The position numbers and the translations under genes were made by a program. DNA of 46,733 bases from Dysgonomonas sp. HGC4 (GTDB lineage Bacteria; Bacteroidota; Bacteroidia; Bacteroidales; Dysgonomonadaceae), in NCBI RefSeq assembly GCF_001261715.1, contig NZ_CVRU01000054.1, positions 1-46,733 of the forward strand, written 5' to 3'. The notes beneath the pieces were generated by a model, which was given only the letters and a program-made list of their open reading frames with translations, searched no databases and was not told where the DNA came from. Shown here piece by piece: positions 25,179 to 34,266 of this stretch (positions are counted from its first letter, which is position 1; every line of letters begins with the position of its first letter).

Positions 25179-27455
25179 ATGAGTAAACATAAAAACCTTA
25201 TATTTTATATATCAGTTATAGGTGTATTATCTGTTATAATCTATTTTGTATTGTCTTTAGGTCAGAATCAATTACAACCATCATTGGATGGGAATGAGAT
25301 TGTTAGTCAACATTCGGCATGGACCAATTTTTCTACATCCGTTATTCAAGAAGCAACGGGTTCTACGGCTTTATTAATTCTACAAATAATTGTTATTCTC
25401 TGTTTTGTACGTCTGTTTGGTTGGGTTTGTCAAAAGATTGGACAACCAACTGTTATTGGCGAGATTATAGCAGGTATTGTACTAGGTCCATCTCTTTTAG
25501 GAGCATTCTTTCCTGAAATGTCGGAGCTTATCTTTCCTGAGTCATCCATAGGTAGTATAAAACTTCTTAGTGAAATAGGTTTGATTCTCTTTATGTTTAT
25601 TGTAGGGATGGAATTAGATCTAAAGGTCTTGAAAAATAGAGCTAATGATGCTGTACTGATAAGTCATACTTGTATTGCTATTTTATTTACATTAGGTATT
25701 ATCTTCTCGTATTTTATCTATCCTTACTTTTCTCACCCCAATGGGCATTTTGTGTCCTTTGCCTTATTCATGGGAATCGCAATGAGTATAACGGCCTTTC
25801 CTGTATTAGCAAGGATTGTGCATGAGAGAGGATTAAATAAGACTCCTCTGGGTGCTATGGTGATAACTTGTGCTGCGGTTGATGATATTACGGCTTGGTG
25901 TCTTTTAGCGGCAGTTATAGCTATCGCAAAGGCGGGTACTTTTGTAAGTTCTTTATATGTGATCTTTTTTGCAGTGGTATATGTTATTTTGATGTTCAAA
26001 TTGGTACGTCCTTTCTTACAGAGAGTTGCCGATCTGCAAACATCAAAAAATATTATAAGTAAGTCAATTATAGGTATCTTCTTTTTAGTATTATTTCTAT
26101 CTTCTTATCTAACCAGTATAATTGGTATTCACCCCTTGTTTGGTGCTTTCTTAGCAGGAGTTATAATGCCTCCTAACATCAATTTTAGAAAACTATTTAT
26201 AGATAAGATTGAGGATATTTCATTGGTGATACTCCTTCCTTTATTCTTTGTATATACGGGTTTGAATACACGGATAGGCTTGTTGAATGACGGCTATCTT
26301 TGGATGATCTGCGGAATAATTATTTTAATTGCTACTACGGGTAAACTTGTGGGAGGGGCTTTAGTTTCGAGGTTCATCGGTTTTGATTGGAAATCGAGTA
26401 TGACCATAGGGGCATTGATGAACACCAGAGGGTTAATGGAGCTTGTGGTACTTAATATAGGTTATGATCTGGGGATTCTTACACCCGAAGTATTTGCTAT
26501 GATGGTCGTAATGGCTCTTGTTACAACTTTTATGACAAGCCCCCTTCTTGATCTTATTGACAGAATCTTTAAAAATAAAGTTCCGGCAAATATCACAGAA
26601 CGCAAAGTATATAAAATATTAGCTCCGTTTAAGAATATTGAGCTAGGGGAAAAGCTGCTACTGATAGCTAATTCTTTTGTGAAGAAGAGTCAAAACTATT
26701 CAGAGATCAATATGGTACACTTTACCCCTGGTAATAATCTGTATCAGTATAGTATAGAAGACGAAGAGCGTGACACTTTTGAGCCTATTCTAGAAAAGGC
26801 TCGTGAATTGGGTCAGCCAGTTAATACAATGTTTGAAGTAGCCTCCGAACCTTTTGCCAAAATAGTAAAACTATCTAATGATGGCGATTATGATCTTTTG
26901 TTGATTGGTGCACATTATTCTATATATCAAGGAAATTTATTAGGTCAGTTTTTAGGTCTCTCTACTAAATTATTACGTTTTCCTGCTCATCTATTCTCAT
27001 TCTTAAAGAAAAATAAGAGGGTGACGAATCGCGATGTCTTATCGTTGGGTGATGGAACACATTCTGTCTTGAAAAATAGTAATTTGTCGGTTGGCATATT
27101 TATTGATAGAGGTTTAACAGAGATCAAAAATGTTATAGTTCCCATTCTTGATGAAGACGACATCTTCGTTGGAGATTTTATGGAACGCCTTACTCAGAAT
27201 TCATATGTTCGTATAACCCTTTGGGATGCAATTGGTTTGATGGATAATTCTATTGAATTTGTAAAGAGCGTTAGAGGTATTAAGGCGGTTAATCCTTACT
27301 TGTTTCAATTGTGGAACAATAACATTCCGATAGATGTTGATATTTTTAAGAAGCACGATTTATTGATGGTGAGCTTAAAGAGTTGGAAAAACCTAAGAGA
27401 GAGATATCCCTCATGGGAAAAAGATGTTCCATCTACTTTAATATTAAACGATTGA
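25179..27455 (+). CDS. CPA2-type cation/proton antiporter
   Basis: The 758-aa protein (from ATG 25179) has an N-terminal helix, then a CPA2 (KefB/NapA-like) membrane domain of about 12 helices (about 60-460). Motifs include IGEIIAGIVLGPSLLGAF, the paired acidic residues in AAVDDITAWCLLA and ALMNTRGLMELVVL. The C-terminal 290 or so residues are soluble and contain an LLIGAHYSIYQGNLLGQ stretch like universal-stress domains. No RCK/TrkA-N domain is obvious. It should exchange Na+ or K+ for H+. A TPR protein follows 42 nt downstream on the same strand. Confidence 0.88.
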   Translation: MSKHKNLIFYISVIGVLSVIIYFVLSLGQNQLQPSLDGNEIVSQHSAWTNFSTSVIQEATGSTALLILQIIVILCFVRLFGWVCQKIGQPTVIGEIIAGIVLGPSLLGAFFPEMSELIFPESSIGSIKLLSEIGLILFMFIVGMELDLKVLKNRANDAVLISHTCIAILFTLGIIFSYFIYPYFSHPNGHFVSFALFMGIAMSITAFPVLARIVHERGLNKTPLGAMVITCAAVDDITAWCLLAAVIAIAKAGTFVSSLYVIFFAVVYVILMFKLVRPFLQRVADLQTSKNIISKSIIGIFFLVLFLSSYLTSIIGIHPLFGAFLAGVIMPPNINFRKLFIDKIEDISLVILLPLFFVYTGLNTRIGLLNDGYLWMICGIIILIATTGKLVGGALVSRFIGFDWKSSMTIGALMNTRGLMELVVLNIGYDLGILTPEVFAMMVVMALVTTFMTSPLLDLIDRIFKNKVPANITERKVYKILAPFKNIELGEKLLLIANSFVKKSQNYSEINMVHFTPGNNLYQYSIEDEERDTFEPILEKARELGQPVNTMFEVASEPFAKIVKLSNDGDYDLLLIGAHYSIYQGNLLGQFLGLSTKLLRFPAHLFSFLKKNKRVTNRDVLSLGDGTHSVLKNSNLSVGIFIDRGLTEIKNVIVPILDEDDIFVGDFMERLTQNSYVRITLWDAIGLMDNSIEFVKSVRGIKAVNPYLFQLWNNNIPIDVDIFKKHDLLMVSLKSWKNLRERYPSWEKDVPSTLILND

Positions 27456-27497
27456 TATAAGTGCCTAGTTTATCACTAATAATGCTGAATCGAAATT

Positions 27498-29717
27498 ATG
27501 GATTATAAAAATGCACTTACATATAAGAAAGAGGTATTTGAGAAACTGTCAAAAAGGCAGTTGAAAGATGCTTTTGAACTATTGACAAAGTTGGTAGTAA
27601 ATACTCAAGATTGGCATGCCTCGGAGAAACTAAGTGAGTTAGAAACCAATTACAAATACATGTTGCATTATCAGTTTGAGGATACAGTTGATCCTCAAAA
27701 GGATACTATTTACAATACTATTCTAAGGACTTTATATGAGCTTACTGATGATGCCTCAGATGAATTATTGACGATAGATTCGTCTAATATTTTTTACGAA
27801 CGATTGAGAATTAATACAGTTCGCACACCCTTAACTTTGAGTGAAATAAAAAAGCAACTGAAAGATGTAACTGAATCTTGGGCTTTGGCTGATCTTCTGG
27901 AAGCTGGAGATATTAAGCAGGCAAAGTTGCGAGAGTTATCGGTTAAAAGAGAGCGCACCGGATCTGAGCTATTTAATTATATGTTTATTTCGGCACGAGC
28001 AAGCGAGCAAGATGAGGCTGAGTATATATCTTTCCTCAATCAAGAGGAAGTTCCAGTTCGTGAGAAATTATTATTTATATCAGCTTTGACACTGAATTTA
28101 TTTCATCGTTTTGATGGACGTAAACTTTGTGTGTTGATGAATGCTTGTCAATCTGAAGAAAATTCTATTAGGTTGCGTGCTATAGTTGGCCTTATCATTG
28201 TTTTGCAGATGTATGATGTACGTTGGCAATTATATCCTGAGTGCCAATTCAAGTTAGATGCTTTAGCCGAGGATGAAACTTTTCGAAGATCGGTGCTAGC
28301 TGTTGTAAAACAATTGATTCGCTCACGCGAGACAGAAGAAATTAGCCGTAAGTTGACAGAGGAAATTATACCTGAGATGATGAAATTCAATTCGCTTGCT
28401 GGCAAAAAATTGAATATGCAGGATTTGATGGGTGAAACTGATTTTGCAGATAAAAATCCGGATTGGCAAAAAGAACTCGAAAATTCGGGATTGGCTAATA
28501 AATTACAAGAGTATTCGAGCTTACAAATGGAGGGGGCAGACGTTTTTCACTCTACATTTTCGAGTTTAAAGAATTTTCCATTCTTTGGCGAACTTAGCAA
28601 TTGGTTTTTACCTTTTGATGCTCAATATTCGGAACTTCAACCTCTGTTTTCGGACAAAGAAGGCTTAAATGCATTATTGCAAACCGCTGTTCTGAATTCA
28701 TCACATATGTGTAATTCAGATAAGTATTCGTTTGCATTTAGTCTGATGCAAATACCATCGAGCCAAAGACAAATGATGGCGGGGCGTTTTGGTGAAGAGT
28801 CGGATCAGTTAAAAGAAATGCAAAAGGAAGCCGAATCACTAAACTCTAAAGTGGGTGAGGAAATAATATCTAATCAATATATTCAAGATTTATATCGCTT
28901 CTTCAAGCTATATCCATATAAAAATAACTTCTTTGATATATTCAAATTGAGGTTAAACTTTTATGATAAAAAATCTATCAGCCCATTGATTTCAGATCAT
29001 AACAGTATGCTGCAAATTGCAAACTATTGTTTTGATAAAAATTTCTTTTCTGAGGCTTTAGGTATTTATCAAAAATTGATAGATAACGGTGCTTTTGAAT
29101 CAGATCTTTGGCAAAAGTTGGGTTACTGTAAACAAATGCTCGATGATCTGAAAGGGGCATTGGATGCTTTTTTACAAGCCGAATTATTGTCTCCTGATAA
29201 TTCTTGGATTATAAAGAGAATTGCACAGGTTTATAAGTCGTTGAAGGATCCACAACGTGCGTTGGAGTACTATCAACGTGCAGCTCAGCTGAATCCTAAT
29301 AATTTGAATCTGGAGCTAAATATCGGTCATTGCTATTTGGATTTAGGAGAGTATGATAAGGCATTGAATTGCTATTTCAAAATAGAGGTCTTAGATAGTA
29401 AAAGCTCTAAATCGTGGCGTCCTATTGCTTGGACTGCATTTCTTTTAAGAAAGTTTGAGTTGGCACAACAATATTACCAACAGATATTGGCTGATAAACC
29501 TAATGTTCACGATTTCTTAAATGCAGGTCATGTAGAGTTGTGTTTAAATCACAAGAAAACAGCATTAGATTTTTATTTAAAGGCCGTAAGAAAATCATCT
29601 GACTTTAATCAGTTTGTAGCCTTATTCGAAGAGGATGCTAAAGAACTTATAGCAGCGGGAGTAGACTCATCGTTCTTTCCGTTCCTATTAGACGAATTAA
29701 GGTATAAACTCGACTAA
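27498..29717 (+). CDS. large tetratricopeptide repeat protein
   Basis: The 739-aa protein has no signal peptide or membrane helix, so it should be cytosolic. The N-terminal two thirds is helical and unrecognised, with many Leu, Glu and Lys. The C-terminal part (about 525-705) has TPR units such as SDLWQKLGYCKQMLDDLKGALDA-type helices and LNIGHCYLDLGEYDKALNCY, which mediate protein binding. It lies 42 nt after the antiporter and probably shares its transcript; a regulatory or scaffold role for the antiporter is possible but unproven. The last codons and the stop lie inside the terminator hairpin. Confidence 0.85.
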   Translation: MDYKNALTYKKEVFEKLSKRQLKDAFELLTKLVVNTQDWHASEKLSELETNYKYMLHYQFEDTVDPQKDTIYNTILRTLYELTDDASDELLTIDSSNIFYERLRINTVRTPLTLSEIKKQLKDVTESWALADLLEAGDIKQAKLRELSVKRERTGSELFNYMFISARASEQDEAEYISFLNQEEVPVREKLLFISALTLNLFHRFDGRKLCVLMNACQSEENSIRLRAIVGLIIVLQMYDVRWQLYPECQFKLDALAEDETFRRSVLAVVKQLIRSRETEEISRKLTEEIIPEMMKFNSLAGKKLNMQDLMGETDFADKNPDWQKELENSGLANKLQEYSSLQMEGADVFHSTFSSLKNFPFFGELSNWFLPFDAQYSELQPLFSDKEGLNALLQTAVLNSSHMCNSDKYSFAFSLMQIPSSQRQMMAGRFGEESDQLKEMQKEAESLNSKVGEEIISNQYIQDLYRFFKLYPYKNNFFDIFKLRLNFYDKKSISPLISDHNSMLQIANYCFDKNFFSEALGIYQKLIDNGAFESDLWQKLGYCKQMLDDLKGALDAFLQAELLSPDNSWIIKRIAQVYKSLKDPQRALEYYQRAAQLNPNNLNLELNIGHCYLDLGEYDKALNCYFKIEVLDSKSSKSWRPIAWTAFLLRKFELAQQYYQQILADKPNVHDFLNAGHVELCLNHKKTALDFYLKAVRKSSDFNQFVALFEEDAKELIAAGVDSSFFPFLLDELRYKLD

Positions 29718-29735
29718 AGAGTTTATACCTTAATT
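29695..29735 (+). terminator. terminator embedded in the TPR gene end
   Basis: AATTAAGGTATAAACTC (29695-29711) pairs perfectly with GAGTTTATACCTTAATT (29719-29735), 17 bp with a 7-nt loop, followed by TTGGTTTAAT. The loop contains the stop codon TAA (29715-29717), so the final six or so codons form the left arm. Confidence 0.8.
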
Positions 29736-29760
29736 TTGGTTTAATATAAGATATGGAGTT

Positions 29761-30567
29761 TTAATCGCAAGGTATTCCAAATAAATCTAATCCATCTGTC
29801 CATACAGGAACGACTGTTCCATCTTTTTCTAATCTGAATATTGCACGTGAAGGAAAGAAGCATTCGGTATTGTCGAAACTAAATGTATCTCTCCACTTAA
29901 AATCATCTGTATAAGTAAAATACAGATTCCCTATATTAGCATATACTTTAGTCGGTATATTGTCAGCGTAGTCTGCTTCAATATTGCTGTAATAGTCATT
30001 TATTTTAGCTTCTGCCTCTTTGTAGTTTCGTCCGTAAACTAATTCTATCTTTTTATCGCTGGCAAAAATCGGCTTTCCGTTTTTGCTTGAATCGAAACCG
30101 TTTAGTGTGAATGCAAATATATTGGTTTTGCATTCATCCAATCCAAAAATAACTTTTTGGGGTTTCAGAACATCAAAGCCTTTTGTGCCATACACGTAAA
30201 AGTCTTTCTCTACATGTGGTTTCATCTCTTTCTCTACTTTTTCATTATATAGCAGACTATATACTCCTAGACTATCGACTATCTGTACTCCTCTAATGGG
30301 TATTGCTTCATCGAATTGAGAGTAAAACCAATTTGCCTTAATAGAGTCTTGTTCCTCTATTCTGTCAAATATTTTATCGAAAACCGTAGCAGAGTCAGTT
30401 TCTGCATAATTAATAACAATAGCAGTTGTCTTAGGAGATAATTCGTATACTGAGTATACTGCATTTCCTTTTAAGACTTTGTCGTTTATGCCAGTTGCGG
30501 CAGCGTTCTGAGTTGGATGTAAGATACCAAGGATAATAAGAGTACTTAAAAGATATAAGCTTCTCAT
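29761..30567 (-). CDS. secreted protein, 268 aa, unknown
   Basis: The protein begins with a Sec signal peptide (MRSLYLLSTLIILGILHP, cleavage near NAAA-TG). No lipobox Cys is present, so it is probably periplasmic. The mature part is mixed alpha/beta, with three cysteines (LDECKTN, NTECFF, IPCD at the very end). No known motif is recognised. It is a single gene between converging and diverging neighbours, with its own -7 box upstream (30609-30616). Confidence 0.75.
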   Translation of the reverse strand: MRSLYLLSTLIILGILHPTQNAAATGINDKVLKGNAVYSVYELSPKTTAIVINYAETDSATVFDKIFDRIEEQDSIKANWFYSQFDEAIPIRGVQIVDSLGVYSLLYNEKVEKEMKPHVEKDFYVYGTKGFDVLKPQKVIFGLDECKTNIFAFTLNGFDSSKNGKPIFASDKKIELVYGRNYKEAEAKINDYYSNIEADYADNIPTKVYANIGNLYFTYTDDFKWRDTFSFDNTECFFPSRAIFRLEKDGTVVPVWTDGLDLFGIPCD

Positions 30568-30608
30568 AAATAGGGGTTTTCTTAATTTGATTAAAAGAAA
30601 TTTGTTTG

Positions 30609-30616
30609 CAAATATA
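30609..30616 (-). promoter_or_regulatory. -7 box for secreted protein gene
   Basis: TATATTTG on the minus strand, followed by C, 42 nt before the ATG at 30567. Fits TAnnTTTG. Confidence 0.55.
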
Positions 30617-30693
30617 AATAATAATTTGCTGTAAAATATCTATTGCTATATTTTATAGTTTTATGAGCCTTTGATAGTTATGCTAACTCGATA

Positions 30694-30713
30694 AATAATA
30701 AGGTCTGGGACTT
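30694..30713. repeat. mini-palindrome, copy f (degenerate)
   Basis: AATAATAAGGTCTGGGACTT keeps the left half of the repeat (AATAA..AAGGTCT) and part of the right arm. No gene ends here now, which may mean one was lost. Confidence 0.35.
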
Positions 30714-30767
30714 CAGTATGATGTATTTGAGAAAAAATGATGAGAATTTGAAGATGTTTAAAATAAT

Positions 30768-30797
30768 AAAAGGAGATTTTTCACAAAATCTCCTTTT
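30768..30797. terminator. orphan hairpin terminator
   Basis: AAAAGGAGATTTT (30768-30780) pairs perfectly with AAAATCTCCTTTT (30785-30797) across TCAC. Both outer arms end in A/T runs, so it could work in either direction. No annotated gene ends at it. Confidence 0.7.
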
Positions 30798-31051
30798 ATG
30801 AGTTAATTTAGGTATTAGTGTTTAAGGTAAAAAGATTGTTTTAGGTTATCGATACAAAGAAACATGTTTATTGTATAAGTTCCAAGTGAAAATTTATATT
30901 GTAAAACATGTTTTATATTCTATTATCATTAAAATGTTTTGATTATATTAAATTGTGTTGAAAAGACCCATAAAGCCTACTTTGCTTTTATTTTTTTATA
31001 AGTATATTTACAACATAGAAACAAATTTAATAAAATATTACAAAGAAAAAA

Positions 31052-32689
31052 ATGATGAAAAAGGCTTTATTGTTACTTTTTTCGGTTATTACTACTTTTT
31101 CGACAGGCTTTGCATGTACAAGTTTGTTGGTAGGAAAAGCAGCATCAACTGACGGTTCTACTATGATAACTTATTCTGCTGATTCTTATTCTCTATATGG
31201 AGAATTATATCATTGGCCAGCAAAAAAATATGCACCGGGAGAAATGCTGAAAGTATACGACTGGGATTCGGGTAAATTTTTAGGTGAAATAAAGCAAGTA
31301 GCCGAGACTTATAATGTTGTAGGAAATATGAACGAGTATCAGCTGACTATTTCTGAATCTACATTTGGAGGACGTGATGGTTTGGTTGATCCTGATGGTA
31401 TTGTGGATTATGGCAGTCTTATATATATTACCTTACAACGCGCTAAAACAGCTCGTGAGGCTATAACAGTGATGACTGATCTTGTTGCTGAATATGGCTA
31501 TGCAAGTGGCGGCGAGTCTTTTTCTATTGCTGATCCTAACGAAGTGTGGGTGATGGAAATGATTGGAAAAGGAAAAGGCAATAAAGGTGCGGTTTGGGTT
31601 GCTGTACGTATTCCGGACGATTGTATTTCGGCACATGCAAACCAAGCACGTATACAGCAATTCCCATTGAAGGGTTCTAAGGATTGTCTTTATTCGAAAG
31701 ATGTGATTTCTTTTGCTCGCGAAAAAGGATATTTTTCAGGAAAAGATGCAGACTTTAGTTTTGCAAAGGCCTATAATCCTCTAGACTTTGGTGGACAACG
31801 TTATTGTGAGGCTCGTGTTTGGAGTTTCTTTAATCGTTTTAATAAAGATATGGCAGGATTTGTTACTTATGCTTTAGGGCAAACACATGAGCCAATGCCA
31901 TTGTATATTAAACCTGATAGAAAAGTAAGTCTGACCGATTTGAAAGATATGATGAGAGATCATTACGAAGGTACTCCATTAGATTGGCGTTTTGATAGTG
32001 GTGCAGGACCTTTTGAGGCTCCTTATCGTTGGGCTCCGCTAGAGTGGGAGGTCGATTCGGTGAAATACTGTAACGAGCGTCCTATTGCAACACAACAAGC
32101 TGGTTTTGTATTTGTATCTCAAATGCGTTCGTGGTTACCTAATCCGATAGGTGGAGTGCTTTGGTTTGGTGTGGATGATCCTGCACATACTGTATTTACT
32201 CCGATGTATGCTTCTATAACACAAATACCCGAATCGTTCAGAGTTGGGAATGGCGATTTATACAACTTCTCTTGGACTTCTGCTTTCTGGATTAATAATT
32301 GGGTATCTAACATGGTTTATGGTAAATATAACTATATGCATCCAGATTTACTAAAAGTACAACAGGAGCTAGAGTCTAAATTTTTGTCTCAACAATCGGA
32401 GATTGAAAATAAGGCATCACAATTATATGCAGATTCTCCGGCTAAGGCTGTAGCTTACTTAACTGAATATAGTAATGAGCAAGCTCAGTACGCTTTTGAT
32501 AAGTGGAAAAAATTGGGGGGATTTTTAACCATTAAATATATGGACGGAATTGTTCGCAAAGAAAAAGATGGAGAATTTATCCGTAATGAACATGGTAACC
32601 CATCGGCACCGCAACGTGTAGGGTATCCTCAAAAATTCTACGACGAAGTGGTTAAACAAACTGGAGATAGATATAAAGTTACAGAGTAA
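31052..32689 (+). CDS. C69 family dipeptidase
   Basis: The 545-aa exported peptidase belongs to family C69 (PepD), Ntn hydrolases that cleave dipeptides. A signal peptide (MMKKALLLLFSVITTFSTGF, cleavage before Cys22) leaves Cys22 of CTSLLVGK as the N-terminal nucleophile after processing. Typical family stretches follow: GSTMITYSADSY, LTISESTFGGRDGL, WVMEMIGKGKG and ANQARIQQFP. It is likely periplasmic or exported, releasing amino acids from peptides. It stands alone and ends at a strong terminator. Confidence 0.92.
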   Translation: MMKKALLLLFSVITTFSTGFACTSLLVGKAASTDGSTMITYSADSYSLYGELYHWPAKKYAPGEMLKVYDWDSGKFLGEIKQVAETYNVVGNMNEYQLTISESTFGGRDGLVDPDGIVDYGSLIYITLQRAKTAREAITVMTDLVAEYGYASGGESFSIADPNEVWVMEMIGKGKGNKGAVWVAVRIPDDCISAHANQARIQQFPLKGSKDCLYSKDVISFAREKGYFSGKDADFSFAKAYNPLDFGGQRYCEARVWSFFNRFNKDMAGFVTYALGQTHEPMPLYIKPDRKVSLTDLKDMMRDHYEGTPLDWRFDSGAGPFEAPYRWAPLEWEVDSVKYCNERPIATQQAGFVFVSQMRSWLPNPIGGVLWFGVDDPAHTVFTPMYASITQIPESFRVGNGDLYNFSWTSAFWINNWVSNMVYGKYNYMHPDLLKVQQELESKFLSQQSEIENKASQLYADSPAKAVAYLTEYSNEQAQYAFDKWKKLGGFLTIKYMDGIVRKEKDGEFIRNEHGNPSAPQRVGYPQKFYDEVVKQTGDRYKVTE

Positions 32690-32717
32690 CTAGTGTTATA
32701 TGACTCGAAGTTAAAAA

Positions 32718-32749
32718 AAAGGTGTTGTTAAGTTTTTAACAACACCTTT
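32718..32749 (+). terminator. terminator of dipeptidase gene
   Basis: AAAGGTGTTGTTAA (32718-32731) pairs with TTAACAACACCTTT (32736-32749) across GTTT; 14 bp, perfect. It lies 29 nt past the stop. Confidence 0.85.
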
Positions 32750-32862
32750 AATTGAAATAGATAAAAGTGTATAAAGGAATAAGTGATTGTGAATTCTCTT
32801 TTTTTTGTTTTGATGTCAAAAATAGACTTAAGTATTTGCCGTTATAATTTATTATTAATAAG

Positions 32863-33738
32863 ATGGACAATGTTCTAACTTTTTCTAAATCTGTCTTTCG
32901 TGGTTTTGGACAAATCATGCTACAAGCCAACTATTGGACAGGAATACTTTTTCTTATTGCCATTTGTTATGATTCGATATGGATGGGAGTCGCTGCGCTG
33001 CTCAGCAATATAGTAGGAGTTTTGACAGCGAAGATTCTTAAATTCGACAAAACCAATATCGAAGATGGTTTTTATGGTTTCAATGCAACTTTAGTTGGCG
33101 TTGCCCTGGTTTTCTATTTTCAGTTTAATATCTGGGTTGCATTGGCAATTATTATAGGATCTGCTATGAGTACAGTATTGATGGAGATTGCTCTTCGCAA
33201 GAAGTTTCCGGCTTTTACATTTCCATTCATTTTGGTTACTTGGGTTCTTCTATTTATTCTAAGTATTCCTCACTTGGCTCTACCTACAGTGTCGGAGCAT
33301 TTTGTGGATATTACTGCACTGGAAGACTTTTGGATTGAAGGTCACGCCTTCGGACAAGTTATATTTCAGGGAAGTGTTATTGCTGGTCTCATTTTTATAA
33401 TTGCTGTATTTATTAATTCACCTATAGGTGCATTATATGGATTTGTGGCTTCTATCATCAGTGTGGCTATATCACATCACTTTCATGAACCTGTGGATCA
33501 GATTACTGCCGGTATTTTCAGTTTTAATGCAGTATTATGCGGTATTGCCTGTAGTGGTCTTAAGCCCCGTGATGGTATTTATGTGTTTATTGCGGTTGTT
33601 TTGTCTACCCTTATCGACATATGGATGATAGACCATGGCTGGACTACATTGACATTTCCGTTCGTACTTTCTATGTGGATAGTATTAGTAATCAAGAAAT
33701 ATACTTCTAATATAAACTTGCTATCAAAGGATAAATAA
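32863..33738 (+). CDS. urea transporter family protein
   Basis: The 291-aa membrane protein has about ten helices arranged as two homologous halves, each with a family loop: GFYGFNATLVGVAL (about 68-81) and SFNAVLCGIACSGL (about 220-233). This is the urea transporter (UT/Yut) family, which lets urea pass down its gradient. No urease gene or urea amidolyase lies in the window, so the substrate route is open. It is a single gene with its own terminator. Confidence 0.87.
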   Translation: MDNVLTFSKSVFRGFGQIMLQANYWTGILFLIAICYDSIWMGVAALLSNIVGVLTAKILKFDKTNIEDGFYGFNATLVGVALVFYFQFNIWVALAIIIGSAMSTVLMEIALRKKFPAFTFPFILVTWVLLFILSIPHLALPTVSEHFVDITALEDFWIEGHAFGQVIFQGSVIAGLIFIIAVFINSPIGALYGFVASIISVAISHHFHEPVDQITAGIFSFNAVLCGIACSGLKPRDGIYVFIAVVLSTLIDIWMIDHGWTTLTFPFVLSMWIVLVIKKYTSNINLLSKDK

Positions 33739-33765
33739 CTCCTGTTATTTCCAATTATAATAAAG

Positions 33766-33798
33766 ATTGCCCATATGTTGTATTTACATATGGGCAAT
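33766..33798 (+). terminator. terminator of urea transporter gene
   Basis: ATTGCCCATATGT (33766-33778) pairs perfectly with ACATATGGGCAAT (33786-33798) over 7 nt, followed by TTATCTTCT. Confidence 0.8.
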
Positions 33799-34258
33799 TT
33801 ATCTTCTACAATTGATAAATTTATTTGCTTTTAACTGATGTGATTGAATAGTATTCAACCTATTTTATAAAAGGAAGAAGTTTCTTCTGTTCACCGTAAA
33901 TTGAGTGACGAAATCTATGGTGGATTATCATTCAAAAATGATTGTTTTATGGGCATTATAGAGAGTCGTGGTATGTCTTGTTTAATAATTGAGGTATTGT
34001 GTGGACACGTATGTAAGATATGGCTAAAATCGCAGATATCTACTTTTGATATAACTTTATTACTTGTTCTGTTAAAAGTACTATCTTCATTGAAAATGTT
34101 CTTTTTGTGTCATATTTGGCTGACAAGTTGGCAGTGAATAGCTGAAATAAATGTTAGCTTTGATTCATAGCTTGTTAAACGCTGTTAAGCGTAAATTTTA
34201 CTGGTTAAAAGTGTTAAAAAATGGAGATAGTCGTACAAATGTGAATGTTTTTTGTTTA

Positions 34259-34266
34259 TACATTTG
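34259..34266 (+). promoter_or_regulatory. -7 box for htrA
   Basis: TACATTTG fits TAnnTTTG, 46 nt before the htrA ATG. Confidence 0.5.

Larger units (their letters stand above)
30568..31051. other. gene-free spacer with orphan terminator
   Basis: This 484-nt AT-rich gap contains the promoter of the minus-strand secreted protein gene, a degenerate mini-palindrome (30694-30713) and a strong hairpin (30768-30797). Neither flanking gene would end at that hairpin. The only small ORF noticed (30718-30801, 27 codons) runs through the hairpin and is probably chance. No -7 box was found for the downstream dipeptidase gene; near matches only (TACTTTG near 30978, TATATTTA near 31003). Confidence 0.6.

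Noticed and set aside
30718-30801. 27-codon frame ending in the orphan terminator
   Set aside because: Its stop lies in the hairpin and its sequence is a run of Lys, Asn and Leu; chance is likely.
34108-34136. Sigma-54-like promoter before htrA (TTGGC..TTGGCA)
   Set aside because: The spacing gives GG instead of the GC expected at the -12 element, and a consensus -7 box lies closer to the gene.
33901-34137. 78-codon frame before htrA
   Set aside because: TTG start, no family, skewed Cys/Leu composition; kept only as a note on the spacer.
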